Shown piece by piece: positions 5,846-8,214 of a DNA stretch of 8,214 nucleotides (the first letter of the stretch is position 1; every line of letters begins with the position of its first letter). Location of the stretch: positions 1 to 8,214 of the forward strand of contig CAKSAI010000129.1 of NCBI GenBank assembly GCA_934434905.1, written 5' to 3'. The translations under genes were made by a program, and so were the position numbers. Below the pieces are notes generated by a model, which saw only the letters and a program-made list of their open reading frames with translations, did no database searches and was not told the origin of the DNA. The DNA is from an uncultured Lachnospiraceae bacterium. GTDB lineage: Bacteria > Bacillota > Clostridia > Lachnospirales > Lachnospiraceae.

Positions 5846-5861
5846 TGTGGTTATAACCACA
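5846..5861. promoter_or_regulatory. Perfect 16-bp palindrome, probable Crp/Fnr-family operator
   Basis: TGTGGTTATAACCACA is a perfect inverted repeat. Its TGTGG-N6-CCACA layout copies the half-site spacing of Crp sites (TGTGA-N6-TCACA). It lies 24 bp upstream of the Crp/Fnr regulator gene and overlaps that gene's likely -10 region. The simplest reading is that the regulator binds here and represses its own operon. It is about 75 bp from the dgt promoter, so an effect on dgt is less likely. Confidence 0.65.
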
Positions 5862-5887
5862 TATAATGCAAGGCAATCATACTACAA
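5850..5887 (-). promoter_or_regulatory. Probable promoter of the regulator-CHR operon
   Basis: Two overlapping solutions exist on the minus strand. One is TTGTAG (5887-5882) with TATATG (5865-5860), 16-bp spacing. The other is TTGCCT (5876-5871) with TATAAC (5855-5850), 15-bp spacing. Both place the -10 region on the palindrome at 5846-5861, consistent with repression by steric block. Neither is close to full consensus. Confidence 0.4.
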
Positions 5888-5913
5888 CTTTTTTACGGTG
5901 TCAATCCGGGAAG

Positions 5914-5942
5914 TTGTCGCTTTGTGTGGAAATTCGTATATA
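5914..5942 (+). promoter_or_regulatory. Probable sigma-A promoter for dgt-dnaG
   Basis: TTGTCG (5914-5919) and TATATA (5937-5942) are each four-of-six matches at the ideal 17-bp spacing. Transcription would start near 5949, leaving a short leader with GAGGAG (5961-5966) nine nucleotides before the dgt ATG. This is the only reasonable promoter seen before dgt. Confidence 0.45.
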
Positions 5943-5975
5943 ACCGTATGATACGATAACGAGGAGCGTGATGAT

Positions 5976-7025
5976 ATGAATACCGAGATAACAATCGGCA
6001 ATCAGCGTTTTGATCATAAGACAATAAGAGAGACAATGGAAGCAATCGAGCGCACCTCCTTAAGTCCCTTCGCCACCTTGAGTGAGAATTCCAAGGGCAG
6101 GGAGCGGGAGGAGGCGCAGTGCGATATCCGCCCGGTATTTCAGCGGGACAGGGACCGGATCCTGCATTGTAAGGCGTTCCGGCGGCTGAAGCACAAGACC
6201 CAGGTATTCTTAACACCGGACGGAGATCATTATCGGACGCGCCTGACGCACACCCTGGAGGTATCGCAGATCGCCCGGACCATCGCCAAGGCGTTGCGCT
6301 TAAATGAGGAGCTGACAGAGGCCATCGCGCTGGGACATGATCTGGGTCATACACCCTTCGGTCATTCCGGGGAGGATATGCTGAATCGGCTGTGTGAGGG
6401 CGGATTTAAGCACAATGAGCAGAGCGTGCGCATTGTGGAGAAGCTGGAGAAGGACGGCTACGGCCTGAACCTGACCTGGGAGGTGCGTGACGGGATCCGC
6501 AATCATCAGACCAGCCTCATGCCGGCCACGCCGGAGGGCAAGATCGTGCGACTGTCCGACAAGATCGCATATATCAATCATGATATTGACGATGCTATCC
6601 GGGCACACGTGCTGAATGAGGAGGATATCCCGGCGGAGTACCGGCAGGTGCTTGGCTTCGACACCAGGACCCGGTTGAATACGCTGATCCACGATATCAT
6701 CGAGAACAGTCTCGGCGAACCGGATATCCGCATGTCCCCGGAGGTGGAGAAGGCCATGCAGGAGCTGCGGAGCTTTATGTTTTCGCATGTGTATACCAAC
6801 CCGGTGGCAAAGCGGGAGGAACGAAAGGCCAAGGAGCTCTTAGAGCGCCTGTTCTCCTATTATATGGAGCACCTGGATAAGCTGCCTCTGCAATTTCTGA
6901 AGATGCTGGAGGCCGGCGAGGCGAAGGATCGTGTGGTCTGCGACTATATCGCCGGGATGACAGACCAGTATGCAATTGCAAAATTCGAGGAATACTTCCT
7001 GCCCAAGGCGTGGCGGGTGAATTAG
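5976..7025 (+). CDS. dgt: Deoxyguanosinetriphosphate triphosphohydrolase-like protein (HD family)
   Basis: Dgt-type enzymes hydrolyse dNTPs to deoxynucleosides and triphosphate, helping to keep the DNA precursor pool balanced. The 349-residue length fits the shorter Dgt-like group common in Firmicutes. The metal-binding HD tetrad is complete: His92 in RLTHTLEVSQIART, His121-Asp122 in LGHDLGHTPFGH, and Asp195 in RLSDKIAYINHDIDDA. The family signatures CDIRPVFQRDRDRILHCKAFRRLKHKTQVF and GIRNHQTS are also present. The start at 5976 has GAGGAG nine nucleotides upstream. The later Met21 has only a weak site, so a slightly shorter form is a minor alternative. dnaG follows 66 nt downstream; dgt-dnaG is a recurrent clostridial arrangement, usually continuing into the main sigma factor gene, which would lie outside this window. 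Exact nucleotide specificity cannot be read from the sequence. Confidence 0.94.
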   Translation: MNTEITIGNQRFDHKTIRETMEAIERTSLSPFATLSENSKGREREEAQCDIRPVFQRDRDRILHCKAFRRLKHKTQVFLTPDGDHYRTRLTHTLEVSQIARTIAKALRLNEELTEAIALGHDLGHTPFGHSGEDMLNRLCEGGFKHNEQSVRIVEKLEKDGYGLNLTWEVRDGIRNHQTSLMPATPEGKIVRLSDKIAYINHDIDDAIRAHVLNEEDIPAEYRQVLGFDTRTRLNTLIHDIIENSLGEPDIRMSPEVEKAMQELRSFMFSHVYTNPVAKREERKAKELLERLFSYYMEHLDKLPLQFLKMLEAGEAKDRVVCDYIAGMTDQYAIAKFEEYFLPKAWRVN

Positions 7026-7042
7026 AGCAGCCATTCGGCCGG

Positions 7043-7058
7043 ACGGATACCGATCCGT
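7043..7058 (+). repeat. Short perfect hairpin between dgt and dnaG
   Basis: ACGGAT (7043-7048) and ATCCGT (7053-7058) form a 6-bp stem with a 4-nt loop. No T-run follows, so it is not a terminator. It sits 23 nt before the dnaG ribosome binding site. It may be a minor processing or stability signal, or chance. Confidence 0.3.
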
Positions 7059-7091
7059 GCTGAACTTACACGAATCAGAAAAGGAGAGAAT

Positions 7092-8204
7092 ATGCCGTTT
7101 TATTCGGATGATTTGATAGAGGAGATCCGATCCCGCAATGACATCGTGGATGTGATCTCCGGATATGTCAGATTACAAAAAAAGGGAAGCACCTATTTCG
7201 GGCTGTGTCCCTTTCACAATGAGAAGACGCCTTCCTTCTCCGTATCCGGCAATAAGCAGATGTATTACTGCTTCGGATGCGGAGCCGGAGGCAATGTGAT
7301 CACCTTCCTGATGGATTATGAGAACTACACCTTCAAGGAGGCATTGGAGTACCTGGGGCAGCGGGCCGGCATCGAGCTTCCCAAGCAGGAGATGACCGCG
7401 CAGGAGCGTGCCCAGTCGGACAGAAGGAGCAGGATCTTAGAGATCAATAAGGTGGCCGCCAAGTACTTCTACGCACAGCTTCGGATGGAGCAGGGCAAGC
7501 ATGCCATGGCGTATCTTACAGGGCGTGAGCTGACCCCGGAGACCATGCGCAAGTTCGGACTGGGCTATTCCAACAAGTTCAGCGACGACCTGTACCGATA
7601 TCTCCGGCAGCAGGGCTATGAGGATGAGATCTTGAAGGATTCCGGTCTTGTAACCATCGACGAGAAGCGGGGCGGCTACGACAAGTTCTGGAACCGGGCT
7701 ATGTTTCCCATTATGGACGCCAATCACCGTGTCATCGGCTTCGGCGGCCGGGTGATGGGGGAGGGGGAACCGAAATACTTGAATTCCCCGGAGACCATGG
7801 TTTTTGATAAGAGCAGGAACCTGTACGGTCTGAACTTCGCCAGAAGCTCCCGGAGACCCCAGATGCTGCTGTGTGAGGGCTATATGGATGTGATCGCCCT
7901 GCACCAGGCGGGCTTCGACAACGCGGTGGCTTCCCTGGGGACAGCCTTTACACCGGGACATGCCAATCTCCTGAAGCGTTATACCAAGGAGGTGCTTCTG
8001 ACCTTCGACAGCGACGGTGCCGGGATCAAGGCGGCGCTTCGGGCAATCCCCATCCTGAAGGAGGCCGGACTTACCGCCAGGGTTATCAATATGAAGCCGT
8101 ACAAGGACCCGGATGAATTTATTAAAAATCTGGGCGCGGATGATTTTCAGGAGAGAATAGACAACGCAAGAAAAAGCTTTATGTTCGAGCTTTCTGTTCT
8201 TTAG
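7092..8204 (+). CDS. dnaG: DNA primase DnaG, cut short by an in-frame TAG
   Basis: DnaG makes the RNA primers for replication at the fork, together with the DnaB-type helicase. The frame gives 370 residues against about 590-600 usual for the family. Present: the CHC2 zinc-binding domain (Cys39, His42, Cys60, Cys63, in LCPFHNEKTPSFSV and YYCFGCGAGGN); the N-terminal part of the polymerase core (GLGYSNKFSDDLYRYL, FWNRAMFPIMD, VIGFGGRVMG, KYLNSPETMVFDKSRNLYGL); and the TOPRIM metal sites Glu262 (CEGYMD) and Asp306/Asp308 (FDSDGAG). Missing: the end of the core and the helicase-binding C-terminal domain. The stop is TAG at 8202-8204. The next codons in the same frame read Arg-Asp-Tyr, which looks like the family's normal continuation after FELSVL, so this looks like a nonsense change (for example GAG to TAG) rather than a natural end. 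The start has AAGGAG (7081-7086) five nucleotides upstream. The window ends ten bases past the stop. Confidence 0.9.
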   Translation: MPFYSDDLIEEIRSRNDIVDVISGYVRLQKKGSTYFGLCPFHNEKTPSFSVSGNKQMYYCFGCGAGGNVITFLMDYENYTFKEALEYLGQRAGIELPKQEMTAQERAQSDRRSRILEINKVAAKYFYAQLRMEQGKHAMAYLTGRELTPETMRKFGLGYSNKFSDDLYRYLRQQGYEDEILKDSGLVTIDEKRGGYDKFWNRAMFPIMDANHRVIGFGGRVMGEGEPKYLNSPETMVFDKSRNLYGLNFARSSRRPQMLLCEGYMDVIALHQAGFDNAVASLGTAFTPGHANLLKRYTKEVLLTFDSDGAGIKAALRAIPILKEAGLTARVINMKPYKDPDEFIKNLGADDFQERIDNARKSFMFELSVL

Positions 8205-8214
8205 AGAGACTATG

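Noticed and set aside
5893..6354. A 153-codon minus-strand frame across the start of dgt
   Set aside because: It crosses the promoter region and the conserved N-terminus of dgt, and its Pro/Ser/Arg-rich product is typical of an antisense shadow.

Overview
The window looks like a chromosomal segment from a Clostridia-class Firmicute, most likely a Lachnospiraceae member. The reasons are the clpC - small conserved protein - radA order at the left end, the dgt - dnaG pair at the right end (in Clostridia usually followed by the main sigma factor gene), strong AGGAGG-type ribosome binding sites, and moderately GC-rich genes separated by AT-rich gaps. The family-level assignment rests on protein resemblance judged by eye.

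Layout, left to right. (1) Bases 1-2208, plus strand: the 3' end of clpC (AAA+ unfoldase of the Clp protease), a 138-residue conserved protein of unknown function, and radA (recombination ATPase). (2) Bases 2209-2412: the longest non-coding gap, filled almost entirely by an elaborate nested inverted-repeat element that could fold as a multi-branched RNA of about 150 nt. (3) Bases 2413-3940, plus strand: an alpha/beta-hydrolase (probable carbohydrate or acyl esterase) and deoC (deoxyribose-phosphate aldolase). (4) Bases 3986-5822, minus strand: a Crp/Fnr-family regulator followed by two half-size CHR (chromate transporter family) genes, forming one operon that converges on deoC. (5) Bases 5823-5975: a divergent intergenic region with a perfect 16-bp Crp-like palindrome over the likely promoter of the regulator, and a separate promoter facing right. 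(6) Bases 5976-8214, plus strand: dgt (dNTP triphosphohydrolase, HD family) and dnaG (primase). No gene-free stretch exceeds 300 bases. I saw no rRNA, tRNA, CRISPR array, transposase or convincing rho-independent terminator.

Most genes are housekeeping: protein quality control, DNA repair, nucleotide pool control and replication priming. The regulator/CHR-pair module is the accessory part and looks autoregulated. Four points deserve attention. The dnaG frame is broken by an in-frame TAG at codon 371, just before what looks like continuing homology. The structured element at 2210-2370 matches no RNA class I recognise. A run of eight T precedes an awkward TTG start in the first CHR gene. The protein between clpC and radA has no known function.
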